A stretch of DNA of 64,000 bases, from positions 62,001 through 126,000 of the forward strand of contig JABFQV010000001.1 in assembly GCA_013141495.1 (NCBI GenBank). The letters run 5' to 3'. The notes under the pieces are model-generated. The model did not search any database, had not been told where the DNA came from, and saw only the letters and a list, made by a program, of their open reading frames with translations. The stretch's first letter is position 1. Every line of letters begins with the position of its first letter. This stretch comes from Methylotenera sp. (lineage in GTDB: Bacteria > Pseudomonadota > Gammaproteobacteria > Burkholderiales > Methylophilaceae). Shown here piece by piece: positions 56,128 to 64,000 of this stretch. The position numbers and the translations under genes are program-made.

Positions 56128-56808
56128 TTAAGCTAAAACCTGTTGTAAAAAGCGTTCAATATCTGCAATCTCTTCTGCACACACAGAATGCGCCATTTTA
56201 TATTCATGCCAAGTGACGAGATATTGACAACTTTGCAGTAAATCGCATGAAATCTGGCTCATTTCAAGACTGATGACATCATCAAAAATACCATGCGCCA
56301 TAAAAATTGGCGTGTTTGCATTGGCTGGATTTGCCTCAGTGGCGAGCTTGGCGTGTAGCGGCAAATAAGTAGATAAGGCTAATACGCCGCCAAGCCTTTG
56401 TGGGTAGCGTAGTGCGGTATAGAGTGCGATAGCGCCGCCTTGTGAGAACCCTGCAAGCACGATACGCTCACTCGCAATACCTCGATCGATTTCAGTTTGA
56501 ATCAAGGCATTGATTGTGCGCTGACTGGTTTGTATGCCGGGCTCGTCCTCCTGGCTCACAGGAATAATGCCGTAGATGTCATACCAGGCAGGCATGACGT
56601 AACCGTTATTGCGAGTTATCGCCATATCCGGTGCGTGTGGCAGAATAAACCGGACATTGGCGAGGTGTTGTGACTGCAATAGCTGCTGCACAACAGGTGC
56701 AAAATCATAGCCATCGGCACCTAATCCATGTAGCCAAATAATGCTGGCATTGATTTTGCTACTATCTATAGCAGGGTTGGTTAGCTCTAATGGGTGATTG
56801 TGGTTCAT
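56128..56808 (-). CDS. Carboxylesterase (phospholipase/carboxylesterase family)
   Basis: A 226-aa soluble alpha/beta-hydrolase. Nucleophile Ser122 lies in LAGFSQGGAIAL, the acid is in MAHGIFDDVISL and the His in EYKMAHSVCAEE; the N-terminus has IIWLHGLGADGYDF. It belongs with the short EstB/acyl-protein-thioesterase-like carboxylesterases of broad specificity, and its natural substrate is unknown. A 21-bp palindrome lies 63 bp upstream and overlaps a TTGACA, so expression may be controlled. Confidence 0.88.
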   Translation of the reverse strand: MNHNHPLELTNPAIDSSKINASIIWLHGLGADGYDFAPVVQQLLQSQHLANVRFILPHAPDMAITRNNGYVMPAWYDIYGIIPVSQEDEPGIQTSQRTINALIQTEIDRGIASERIVLAGFSQGGAIALYTALRYPQRLGGVLALSTYLPLHAKLATEANPANANTPIFMAHGIFDDVISLEMSQISCDLLQSCQYLVTWHEYKMAHSVCAEEIADIERFLQQVLA

Positions 56809-56871
56809 GGTGATAATGATTTATGTTATGGGTAGGGTTAAGTGCTAATAAAAAAAATACGTGTAAAATCA

Positions 56872-56892
56872 AGCATGTCAATTTGACATGCT
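56872..56892. promoter_or_regulatory. 21-bp perfect palindrome, candidate operator
   Basis: AGCATGTCAA-T-TTGACATGCT is perfect with 10-bp arms. It sits between the divergent esterase and cyclic-nucleotide phosphodiesterase genes and contains TTGACA on both strands. On the minus strand TTGACA is followed after 16 bp by TATTTT, so the palindrome would overlap the -35 of the esterase promoter. Confidence 0.6.
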
Positions 56893-56996
56893 GTTACTTA
56901 ACGTTGAAATCATAGCATTTTACTCGCCTGCCGTACTTTAATGCGACGCAAGTACTTTATTAAAAGCTGTATAAAACAAAACAACTGTGAGTTCAG

Positions 56997-57779
56997 ATGA
57001 TGCAAATAAAAATACTCGGCTGTAGTGGTGGCATTGGTGATGACTTACGCACGACCTCCATGCTGGTAGATCATGACATTTTGATTGATGCCGGTACTGG
57101 AGTGGGCGATCTGACCATGAGCCAGCTATTGGCAATTGATCATATTTTTATCACGCACTCACATTTGGATCACATTGCCTCTATTCCGCTTTTGCTGGAT
57201 ACAGTCATGGGCATTCGCACTGAGCCCGTGACGCTGCACGCTTTGCCCGAAACTTTAAGTATTTTACGCACGCATATTTTTAATTGGAAAATATGGCCGG
57301 ATTTTAATGTGATCCCGGATATTTACAATCCTTTTTTGCGTTACCACGCATTGAACTTGGGTGAAACGCTGGAATTAAATGGACGTAAAATTACACCGCT
57401 ACCGGTTAATCACGTTGTGCCCGCAGCGGGCTACCATATAGAGGGTGAGCAGTTTAGTTTAGTCTATACGGGAGACACGACTGAGTGCGATGCGCTATGG
57501 CGTGAGGTGAATAAGATTAAGAATCTTAAGTACATTATTATAGAAACAGCGTTTAGTAATGGTGAAATTGAGCTGGCCAAGCTATCTAAACACCTTTGTC
57601 CATCAATGCTGATCAAAGAGCTTGCTAAGTTAGACCTTGCCAAGTTGACGGATATTTCTGAAGTGTTGATTACGCACTTAAAACCAGGAGAGAGTGAGGC
57701 TATCATGCTTGAAATCTCAGCTAGTCGCCCTGTTTTTCCGGTGATGGCGCTAAAGCCCCACCAGATTATTTATCTATAA
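56997..57779 (+). CDS. Metallo-beta-lactamase-fold cyclic-nucleotide phosphodiesterase-like protein
   Basis: A 260-aa cytoplasmic hydrolase. The metal motif HSHLDH is at residues 54-59, followed by PVNHVVPAAGY, VYTGDTTECD and the late LITHLKP. The N-terminus MQIKILGCSGGIGDDLRTT and the helix IASIPLLLDTVMGI resemble class II 3',5'-cAMP phosphodiesterases. It directly precedes a cNMP-binding/rhodanese protein by 16 bp, which supports a cyclic-nucleotide role. A generic MBL hydrolase is the alternative. An adjacent second ATG makes the start uncertain by one codon. Confidence 0.75.
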   Translation: MMQIKILGCSGGIGDDLRTTSMLVDHDILIDAGTGVGDLTMSQLLAIDHIFITHSHLDHIASIPLLLDTVMGIRTEPVTLHALPETLSILRTHIFNWKIWPDFNVIPDIYNPFLRYHALNLGETLELNGRKITPLPVNHVVPAAGYHIEGEQFSLVYTGDTTECDALWREVNKIKNLKYIIIETAFSNGEIELAKLSKHLCPSMLIKELAKLDLAKLTDISEVLITHLKPGESEAIMLEISASRPVFPVMALKPHQIIYL

Positions 57780-57798
57780 AAAAAATAAGGGTAGTGTG

Positions 57799-58872
57799 AT
57801 GGCGGTTGATCAGGCAGTATTAGAGCGATTAGAGCCTATCGCAAAGTTATCCGCCGCGCGTAAGCAGGAACTTGCAGGGTTATGCTATATCGAGCATGTG
57901 AACAAAAACATAGATCCGATGCGCATGAACATTACCAAAGCCTCGCAAGTACTGTATGTACTGCAGGGCGAACTGGGTCTTAGCTTCATCAATGGCCAAA
58001 AACTTATTTTACGTGGCGGATCCCCAGCTGCAAAACATCCAGTCAATAATGATTCCCATATCATGGCAACCATTGCGCTGACTGATCTTGAAATCCTGCG
58101 TATAGATATGGATTTGCTGGATATCATGCTGACATGGGACCAGCTCTCAAATGATGACGGTGTACCAAAGCAATTAGGCGCGCCTCAATCCGCCCAGCCT
58201 GGCAGAACCCCAGCCGACTGGATGCATGATACCAGTGTTTTTAGCGTCTCTAAATTACAAACCGGGGTGTTTAGCCAATTGCCCGCAGCCAACATTGAAG
58301 CGATGTTTGAGCGTATGACTCACATTGCTACGATGGCTGGACAAGTCATCATTCAACAAGGTGCAGAAGGCGATTATTACTACTTGATTCAGCACGGCAC
58401 AGTGGTTGTTACCAAGGTGGTGGATTCTAGCCAGCCCGCCGTGGTGATGGCGGAGTTAAACGAAGGCTGTGCCTTTGGTGAGGACGCTTTAGCTTCCGAC
58501 AACAAACGCAATGCAACTGTCACCATGAAAACGGACGGAGAGTTGCTGCGACTTAATAAACAAGACTTTCAACAGCTATTAAAAGCGCCGTTGATTAAGC
58601 AGCTGAGCCGGATTGAGGCAGAGGATAAAGTTAAAGCGGGTGCAGTGTGGGCAGACGTGAGGTTGCCATCCGAATATAGTTTTGAACATATTCAAGACGC
58701 GATCAATTTACCTTTAAATGAAATCCGCCAATGGTTAGTGAGCTTGGATAAAAGCGTCCTATATATCATGTACTGCCCAACGGGGCGGCGTAGCTCAGCA
58801 GCGGCATTTATTTTGGCGCAAGCCGGTTTTAACGTTTATGTATTGGCTGGCGGCATGAGAGGCTCGGCTTAG
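57799..58872 (+). CDS. Cyclic-nucleotide-binding and rhodanese fusion protein
   Basis: A 357-aa soluble protein. Residues 1-130 look like a degenerate cNMP-binding fold without the phosphate cassette. Residues 155-265 form a second one with the cassette FGED (226-229) and Arg237 (KRNATV), the Glu and Arg that hold the cyclic phosphate in CRP-like sensors. Residues 275-357 are a rhodanese domain with active-site Cys326 in CPTGRRSS, a sulfur-transfer or phosphatase-like loop. The start at 57799 (ATG) follows AAGGG; a GTG one codon earlier is possible. It follows the phosphodiesterase and faces a PilB-like gene. Target and ligand are unknown. Confidence 0.85.
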   Translation: MAVDQAVLERLEPIAKLSAARKQELAGLCYIEHVNKNIDPMRMNITKASQVLYVLQGELGLSFINGQKLILRGGSPAAKHPVNNDSHIMATIALTDLEILRIDMDLLDIMLTWDQLSNDDGVPKQLGAPQSAQPGRTPADWMHDTSVFSVSKLQTGVFSQLPAANIEAMFERMTHIATMAGQVIIQQGAEGDYYYLIQHGTVVVTKVVDSSQPAVVMAELNEGCAFGEDALASDNKRNATVTMKTDGELLRLNKQDFQQLLKAPLIKQLSRIEAEDKVKAGAVWADVRLPSEYSFEHIQDAINLPLNEIRQWLVSLDKSVLYIMYCPTGRRSSAAAFILAQAGFNVYVLAGGMRGSA

Positions 58873-58893
58873 TTCTCTCAGACTTTCCATTAG

Positions 58894-58948
58894 GACTTGC
58901 CAGCGGCTGATAATTAATACTAAAGCCAACAAGTTGGCAAGTATCGCA
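58894..58948. repeat. Short palindromic repeat, inverted copy
   Basis: TTGCCAGCGGCTGATAATTAATACTAAAGCCAACAAGTTGGCAAGTAT lies between the convergent cNMP-rhodanese and PilB-like genes (read here in two parts: TTGCCAGC..GGCTG and GCCAACAAGTTGGCAAGTAT). It resembles the units at 8951-9021 and 60856-60898 and could act as a bidirectional terminator. Confidence 0.5.
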
Positions 58949-58959
58949 ATCGCAAATAA

Positions 58960-60744
58960 TTAGTCATGTTCTAGCGGTGGCGCTACCTTTAATAGCTCCT
59001 CAATCGTGGTGATGCCTGCGGCTACCTTTTCTGCACCGTTGATAATGAGTGGTTGCATGCCTTCTTGCCGCGCTAGTTTTGTGAGTTTGGCTAAGTCGGT
59101 ATCTGGCGTAATCAGTTTGCGTAGTGCTGGCGTCATGGTGAGCATTTCATAAATACCGCTACGTCCTCTAAAGCCGGTATTGCGGCAGTCTAGGCAGCCA
59201 ACAGGCTTGTAAATATGCTCAGGTTTTGGCAGTTTAAAGGTGCCAACCAGTGCGTCCCATTTACTTTGTTCGATAGGCTCGGCTACTTTACAGCTCGTGC
59301 ATAAAGTGCGCACAAGGCGTTGAGCCATAATACCCAGCACTGTGGAGTGGATAAGATAAGAAGGTACGCCTAAGTCTAAAAGCCGTGTCACTGCAGAAGG
59401 GGAATCATTGGTGTGCAGGGTTGATAGCACCAAGTGTCCGGTCAGTGCAGCTTGAATCGCCATGTCTGCTGTTTCCAAGTCACGGATTTCACCCACCATA
59501 ATAATGTCAGGGTCTTGTCGCATCAGCGTACGGATGCCGTCAGCAAAGCCGAGCCCGATGTTTTGCTGCACCTGCATTTGATTAAAAGCAGGCTCCACCA
59601 TTTCAATTGGCTCCTCTACGGTACATACGTTAACTTCTGGCGTGGCCAATAGGCGCAGCGTGGAGTACAGTGTAGTGGTTTTACCAGAGCCAGTCGGGCC
59701 CGTTACCAAAATAATGCCATTGGGAGCTTTGGTCCAAGTATTCCATTGATCTGCTTGTTTTTGCGAAAACCCCAGTGTTAAAAAGTCTTTACCTGAAATA
59801 TCCGGTGAAAATATCCGCATGACTAGTTTTTCACCAAAGGCCGTCGGCATCGTGGATAAACGCAGTTCAATCTCTTGACCTTCAGCGGATAAGGTTTTGA
59901 TGCGACCATCTTGGGGGCGGCGCTTCTCTACCATGTCCATACGCCCCAGCAACTTGATGCGACTAGTGATGGCGTTCATGATGTTAGGCGGGAGTTGATA
60001 TACCTGATGCAGCACACCATCAATTCTAAAGCGCATCAAACCCATATTGCGTCTGGGTTCCAGGTGAATATCACTGGCACGCTGTTCAAAAGCGTATTTA
60101 AACAGCCAGTCCACAATGTTCACTACATGTTGTTCATTGGCATCCAGATTTTTATCTTTACCAAGCTCAACCAATTGCTCAAAGTTCTGCACACCGACCA
60201 CTTGCCCAGCCTTGGCTAAATTGGCGGCGTGCATCGAGCTTGCCAGGCTGTACATTTCAGGCAGATAGCGACTGACTTCAAGTGGATTGGCAACAACCAA
60301 TTTCACTTTCATTTTAAGTACGCGTTCTAGATCAGGAATCCAGTCCGTGTTAAAGGGTTCAGTCGTTGCAATAACAGCTTCGCCATTTTTAACGGCAATC
60401 GGCATGATTTTTAATCGCTCTGCATAGCCCTTGGAAACGATTTGTGCCGCTGTACCAAAATCCAGTTTAAGCGGGTCTATGTGGTAATAATCGAGGCCGG
60501 CATGAGCGGCAAGCCAAGAAGATAGCCATTCTACCGTGATGGCATTATGAGGGGATTTTAAATTTTTCCACTTTTGCTCACCAATGACGACGAGCGGGTG
60601 CAGGTTGGAGCTGTCTAATTTACGGTCTTTATAGAGCTTTTCAGCCTGAACTTTATCCAACATGCCATCATTGACCAACATGCGTAATGCGTCGCCCAAT
60701 GAGAAGCGGCCGCTTGATTTAGTGGGGATGTCAGGCTTGCTCAT
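58960..60744 (-). CDS. PilB/GspE-family secretion ATPase
   Basis: A 594-aa ATPase distinct from pilB at 44,300. The N-terminal MshEN-like region (about 15-180) precedes the ATPase: RASDIHLEPR at 222-231, Walker A GPTGSGKTT (349-357), VEEPIEM, Walker B DPDIIMVGE (411-419), LHTNDSPS, then zinc cysteines CTSC (482-485) and Cys517-Cys520. It is complete and probably active. No pilin, platform or secretin gene lies beside it; its neighbours are a cNMP-binding protein and nadC. It could serve a type II secretion or second pilus system encoded elsewhere. Confidence 0.9.
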   Translation of the reverse strand: MSKPDIPTKSSGRFSLGDALRMLVNDGMLDKVQAEKLYKDRKLDSSNLHPLVVIGEQKWKNLKSPHNAITVEWLSSWLAAHAGLDYYHIDPLKLDFGTAAQIVSKGYAERLKIMPIAVKNGEAVIATTEPFNTDWIPDLERVLKMKVKLVVANPLEVSRYLPEMYSLASSMHAANLAKAGQVVGVQNFEQLVELGKDKNLDANEQHVVNIVDWLFKYAFEQRASDIHLEPRRNMGLMRFRIDGVLHQVYQLPPNIMNAITSRIKLLGRMDMVEKRRPQDGRIKTLSAEGQEIELRLSTMPTAFGEKLVMRIFSPDISGKDFLTLGFSQKQADQWNTWTKAPNGIILVTGPTGSGKTTTLYSTLRLLATPEVNVCTVEEPIEMVEPAFNQMQVQQNIGLGFADGIRTLMRQDPDIIMVGEIRDLETADMAIQAALTGHLVLSTLHTNDSPSAVTRLLDLGVPSYLIHSTVLGIMAQRLVRTLCTSCKVAEPIEQSKWDALVGTFKLPKPEHIYKPVGCLDCRNTGFRGRSGIYEMLTMTPALRKLITPDTDLAKLTKLARQEGMQPLIINGAEKVAAGITTIEELLKVAPPLEHD

Positions 60745-60805
60745 TTATATTACCTTGTGTATTGATTGACTCAATGTATCGGGCACTTTTATAAATCCAA
60801 CTTTT

Positions 60806-60955
60806 GTCATTATACGGCGTTGCTCACAAAAAATAATTCCTTACCAGAGGTGAGCTGATAAGCACTACTAAGCCAGCAAGCTGACAAGTATTGCTAATAT
60901 ATCAAACATATACCGCGTCATTATTTTTTGTTCGCGCCTTGTCTAATTTATCGCA
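60806..60955. repeat. Interspersed repeat, copy interrupted by another repeat
   Basis: GTCATTATACGGCGTTGCTC... to GTTCGCGCCTTGTCTAATTT matches 55525-55610. The match breaks after TTCCTTAC (60844), where about 54 bp (60845-60898) ending in a unit like 8951-8990 are inserted, and resumes with ATATCAAACATA. The complementary ends CACAAAAAATAAT and ATTATTTTTTG could fold. A hairpin CACCAATCT...AGATTGGTG follows (about 60955-60992). This accounts for the gap between the PilB-like gene and nadC, with no gene seen. Confidence 0.8.
60856..60898. repeat. Short palindromic repeat unit inserted in a larger repeat
   Basis: GATAAGCACTACTAAGCC-AGCAAGCTGACAAGTATTGCTAAT is a close copy of the unit upstream of prfB (8951-8990). 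It lies wholly within the segment that is missing from the sister repeat at 55525. Confidence 0.7.
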
Positions 60956-61118
60956 CCAATCTTGCCGCTTTAGCGACTTAGATTGGTGGTGATGCCAAGA
61001 ACTGGTAGAAATTTGTATTTATAGAAGTACCCTATCTTAACATGCGCCTAAATCCCCGTGCCCTTAAAGTTTAAATTGTGCTTGGGTAACCGGCGATTTA
61101 AGCCGCTTGAAAGTATCT

Positions 61119-62000
61119 TTATATTTTAACGCGCATTGAAAAGTCAATCGCCTGTATATTTTTTGTAAGCGCGCCGATAGAAATACGATCTACGCCAGTA
61201 AGCGCTATTTCACGTATGTTTTCTAAAGTAATGCCACCGGAAGCTTCTAAAACCGCTTTTTTGTTATTGTTAGCGTTGATTTCTACAGCTTGGCACAGTA
61301 AATCAATACTAAAGTTATCTAATAAAATGTTGGTGGCGCCCGCACAGAGCGCTTGCGCTAGTTCGTCTAAGTCTTCAACTTCAATTTGTATAGGTTTGTC
61401 TGCACCTAGTGCAAACGCGGCTTGCATTACAGCGCCAATGCTACCAGCCGCTGCAATGTGGTTTTCTTTAATTAAAATACCATCGTATAAAGCCAAGCGC
61501 TGATTATGGCCACCGCCCACCGTAACTGCGTACTTTTGCGCTAATCTTAAGTGTGGAATGGTTTTGCGGGTGTCTAAAATTTTTGCATCTATGCCAGCAA
61601 TGGCCTCAACATATTTTCGTGTTTCTGTTGCGGTGGCAGAGAGGGTTTGTAAAAAATTAAGCGCACAACGTTCAGCAGTCAGTAGCGAGCGAGCTAAACC
61701 TTTGATTTTACATAGAACTTGCTGTGGTGGTGCATGCTGACCCTCGGTGACGAACCAGTCAATCTCCACATTGGCGTCAACTTGCTTGAAACATGCGTTT
61801 ACCCAATCAATGCCACAAATCACCGCCGATTCACGTACAACAATCGAGGCGCTTGCTATCTGCGTGCTTGGTACGAGTAGAGCGGTGAGGTCGCCGGACC
61901 CAATATCTTCATCTAATGCCGCTTGCACCTGATTTTGCACCAAAGTCAGGAATGCGGCTGACCCATACGGGTAGGCGTTGTTAAATAATGTCTTTGTCAT
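61119..62000 (-). CDS. nadC: Nicotinate-nucleotide pyrophosphorylase (carboxylating)
   Basis: A 293-aa quinolinate phosphoribosyltransferase of NAD synthesis. Characteristic are LDEDIGSGDLTALLV, the PRPP/quinolinate residues in ERCALNFLQTLSATAT and DTRKTIPHLRLAQKYAVTVGG, KENHIAAAGS, QIEVEDLDEL and the C-terminal LEASGGITLENI. It is monocistronic and divergent from a GST gene. Confidence 0.96.
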   Translation of the reverse strand: MTKTLFNNAYPYGSAAFLTLVQNQVQAALDEDIGSGDLTALLVPSTQIASASIVVRESAVICGIDWVNACFKQVDANVEIDWFVTEGQHAPPQQVLCKIKGLARSLLTAERCALNFLQTLSATATETRKYVEAIAGIDAKILDTRKTIPHLRLAQKYAVTVGGGHNQRLALYDGILIKENHIAAAGSIGAVMQAAFALGADKPIQIEVEDLDELAQALCAGATNILLDNFSIDLLCQAVEINANNNKKAVLEASGGITLENIREIALTGVDRISIGALTKNIQAIDFSMRVKI

Positions 62001-62074
62001 GATGAAGGTCGTGTTGATTGAACTATAATGCTACCAAACATTCTATCTATCGTAACAATAACATGCTTAAAATT

Positions 62075-62707
62075 ATGAAGCTTTTATATACAGTAAACAG
62101 CCCGTACGCACGTAAAGTACGCATTGTGGCCGCAGAAAAGCATATCGATATCACTTTGCAAGAAGTGGTGTTGGCTGACCCTGACTGCCCGGTGAAACAA
62201 TATAATCCATTGGGCAAAGTGCCGGTGTTGATTTTAGCTGATGGCGATAGTTTGTATGATTCGCGCGTCATTGCCGAGTATCTGGATAATCGCAACCCTG
62301 TTGCACATTTAATTCCTAAAGATAATAGTTCAAAGTCTGCCGTGCGCAGATGGGAAGCGCTTGCTGATGGTGTGTGTGATGCGGCGGTTGCCGTGATGTT
62401 AGAGCAGCGTAAGCCAGAGGCGAAGCAAGATACTGCATTTATACTCAAACAAATGGATAAGGTCACACGTGGATTATCAGCACTCAATGATGAGTTGGGT
62501 AAAAACCATGACGCAGGTAAAAATAAATGGTGTGTGGATGACACCTTTAGCTTAGCTGATATTGCTGTGGGTTGTATGTTGGGTTATGTGAGTTTAAGGT
62601 TTGGTTCGGTAATTGATTTGGCTGCGGATTATCCAAATTTAGAGCGCTTGCAGGCTAATTTACTTAAACGCCAATCTTTTAAAGACAGCATGCCAGTGGC
62701 AAATTAA
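62075..62707 (+). CDS. Glutathione S-transferase family protein
   Basis: A 210-aa soluble protein with an N-terminal thioredoxin-like domain (MKLLYTVNSPYARKVRIVA; NPLGKVPVLIL with the cis-Pro; LYDSRVIAEYLD with the Glu/Ser pair that binds gamma-glutamyl) and a helical C-terminal domain including FSLADIAVGCMLGYV. The Ser in VNSPYARKV is the likely catalytic residue. ATG codons at 62018, 62063 and 62075 are all open and none has a good Shine-Dalgarno; the last gives the family start. The substrate is unknown. Confidence 0.88.
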   Translation: MKLLYTVNSPYARKVRIVAAEKHIDITLQEVVLADPDCPVKQYNPLGKVPVLILADGDSLYDSRVIAEYLDNRNPVAHLIPKDNSSKSAVRRWEALADGVCDAAVAVMLEQRKPEAKQDTAFILKQMDKVTRGLSALNDELGKNHDAGKNKWCVDDTFSLADIAVGCMLGYVSLRFGSVIDLAADYPNLERLQANLLKRQSFKDSMPVAN

Positions 62708-62734
62708 CTCAGCATCAACTTTTGATGCTGAGTT
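62706..62734. terminator. Hairpin between GST and the 109-aa gene
   Basis: A perfect 13-bp stem AACTCAGCATCAA / TTGATGCTGAGTT with a 3-nt loop, overlapping the GST stop region. It is likely a bidirectional terminator, though T-tracts are weak. Confidence 0.6.
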
Positions 62735-62750
62735 ACCAATCAGCAGGCGT

Positions 62751-63080
62751 CTAAATAATGCCGGTCGTTTCATCCAATAAGCCAGAAAGTTGTGTTTTTT
62801 GGCGCATGGATTGTCTTTCATTTAAGCGTTTTTGTGCCGCCTGTGGCAAGTCTGTAAAGCGAATGGTATTGCGTGCGACGAGAAGCGCAATCAGGTCTTC
62901 CAATACGCGTGCTAAATGAATATCACTTTCACGAAAAGCATCACCTTCTGTCAGCGCCTGTTCCAGAAAATCCAGGTACTCCTTCGCATCATTTTCAACG
63001 AATAACCAGTCTTGACCAAGGTTCTCAGTAGCGCTTGCAGCGATAATTCCACCCTTTGCATTTTTTAGTATGTAAGCCAT
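62751..63080 (-). CDS. Conserved hypothetical protein next to mnmA
   Basis: A 109-aa protein that resembles a small conserved family of beta- and gammaproteobacteria. It is sometimes labelled a tryptophan synthase beta-like protein, a name I would not rely on. Visible are MAYILKNAKGGIIAAS at the start, an acidic middle, and the conserved helix LARVLEDLIALLVARNTIRFTDLPQAAQKRLNER. No catalytic motif or membrane segment is seen. It lies 70 bp downstream of mnmA on the same strand, a recurrent pairing in my recollection. Function unknown. Confidence 0.8.
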   Translation of the reverse strand: MAYILKNAKGGIIAASATENLGQDWLFVENDAKEYLDFLEQALTEGDAFRESDIHLARVLEDLIALLVARNTIRFTDLPQAAQKRLNERQSMRQKTQLSGLLDETTGII

Positions 63081-63150
63081 CTGAACCTCGATTGGTATTT
63101 AGGGTTTAATTGTGTGTCGATGTTATCAATTACGTTTAAATTTATGGGGC

Positions 63151-64000
63151 TTAAATTGCGCCAGTAATAATGCCGCCACCTAGGCAAACGTTACTTTCAT
63201 ACACCACAGCCGATTGCCCCGGCGTGATTGCCCATTGTTTTTGGCCAAATTTGATTTCAACTTCGTCTTTGGTAATGCGGTCAATTTCACATGGTGCATC
63301 AGGTTGACGGTAGCGCGTCTTTGCCGCATACACCCAATTGGTCACGGGTGGCTCCGGGTCTATCCATGTCAGTTGGCTCGCTAATAGTCCGTCATTGAGC
63401 AATAGCGGGTGTTCGTGGCCTTGCACCACGATGAGTTCGTTTTTCGCCATATCTTTGGCCGCAACAAACCAAGGCTCGCCGTTACTGTCGCGGCTGCCTC
63501 CTATTTTCAAGCCTTGGCGCTGACCTAGCGTGTAGTACATCAGGCCCTCATGGCGACCAACGAGCTTACCTTCTGGCGTTTTGATGTCCCCTGGCTTACG
63601 CGGCAGGTATTTGCTTAAAAATTCCTGAAATGGCCGTTCACCGATAAAGCAGATGCCAGTAGAGTCTTTTTTCTCTGCATTGATTAGCCCGGCCTCACGT
63701 GCAATTTCACGCACCTCGCGCTTTAAATAGGTGCCGAGCGGGAATAGTGTTTTAGAAAGTTGCGCTTGGTTTAAGCGATATAAGAAGTAACTTTGATCTT
63801 TGCTACCATCATCGGCTTTCATCAATTGAAATAAGCCCGGTTTAAGCGGGTTTTCACGTACCTGAGCGTAATGACCAGTGGCGATTAAGTCTGCGCCCAT
63901 GCTCATGGCGTGATCTAAAAATGCTTTGAATTTAATTTCGGCATTACAAAGGATATCCGGGTTAGGCGTGCGTCCTGCTTGGTATTCACTTAAAAAATTA
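63151..64000 (-). CDS. mnmA: tRNA 2-thiouridine synthase MnmA, partial
   Basis: The C-terminal ~283 residues of the enzyme that thiolates U34 of tRNA-Lys, -Glu and -Gln. Reading continues past an internal Met at 63906 through [18 protein letters not shown], which contains a catalytic Cys, up to the window edge, so the start lies beyond 64000. Further motifs are [29 protein letters not shown] with the second catalytic Cys, and the C-terminal beta-barrel ending [16 protein letters not shown]. Truncation is due only to the window boundary. Confidence 0.95.
   Translation of the reverse strand, partial: NFLSEYQAGRTPNPDILCNAEIKFKAFLDHAMSMGADLIATGHYAQVRENPLKPGLFQLMKADDGSKDQSYFLYRLNQAQLSKTLFPLGTYLKREVREIAREAGLINAEKKDSTGICFIGERPFQEFLSKYLPRKPGDIKTPEGKLVGRHEGLMYYTLGQRQGLKIGGSRDSNGEPWFVAAKDMAKNELIVVQGHEHPLLLNDGLLASQLTWIDPEPPVTNWVYAAKTRYRQPDAPCEIDRITKDEVEIKFGQKQWAITPGQSAVVYESNVCLGGGIITGAI

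Noticed and set aside
63151-63906. Full-length 251-aa mnmA starting at an internal Met
   Set aside because: The frame continues upstream through the catalytic NPDILC motif to the window edge, so the gene is partial here.

Overview
This 64 kb window looks like chromosomal DNA of a Gram-negative betaproteobacterium. The gene orders lptD-surA-pdxA-rsmA beside amgK-murU, xseB-ispA-dxs-folE2, and mnmA beside a small conserved 109-aa gene all fit that group. A methylotroph of the Methylophilaceae (Methylotenera-like) is my best guess from protein style and moderate GC. This is inference; no rRNA, tRNA or methanol-oxidation gene lies in the window to confirm it.

Region 1 (about 54-29,320) is a phosphorus-scavenging island. 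In order it holds: a zinc-dependent phospholipase C-like gene divergent from a glycolipid-type GT4 glycosyltransferase; pstSCAB; a PiT transporter with its DUF47 partner; arsC; a housekeeping interlude (prfB with its programmed frameshift, lysS); an EAL-CBS-GGDEF protein; a complete C-P lyase operon (phnF, D, C, E, G, H, I, J, K, L, M, N, P) ending in a translationally coupled EamA transporter; an OprO/P-type porin; and a PhoX-like (DUF839) secreted phosphatase. Five PHO-box-like sites (11-bp-spaced half-sites) precede the phospholipase, the glycosyltransferase, pstS, phnF and the porin. At four of them a -10-like hexamer starts exactly 10 bp after the last half-site. The picture is a PhoB regulon combining inorganic phosphate uptake, phosphonate breakdown, outer-membrane entry and probable membrane-lipid remodelling.

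Region 2 (29,400-48,533) is mostly core: beta-carbonic anhydrase, an Isc-type ferredoxin, the LPS/outer-membrane cluster lptD-surA-pdxA-rsmA, the cell-wall recycling pair amgK-murU, pepP and two UbiH-family monooxygenases, dsbC, type IV pilus genes pilB-pilC, a cold-shock gene with a strong promoter and long leader, icd, and an rluE-like pseudouridine synthase.

Region 3 (48,639-64,000) has aroC, an MFS transporter coupled to a secreted retropepsin-like protease, folE2, dxs, ispA, xseB, an esterase, and a possible cyclic-nucleotide module: a metallo-beta-lactamase-fold phosphodiesterase, a cNMP-binding/rhodanese fusion, and a second PilB/GspE-like ATPase. It ends with nadC, a GST, the small conserved gene and mnmA, which runs off the right edge.

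Intergenic DNA carries many non-coding repeats: a MITE-like element with 19-bp inverted ends and a 5-bp duplication, a composite hairpin element between 20-of-21-nt direct repeats, a repeat present in two copies of which one is interrupted by a third repeat type, and a palindromic repeat that has become the 3' end of phnN. I saw no CRISPR array, insertion-sequence transposase, phage gene or tRNA.
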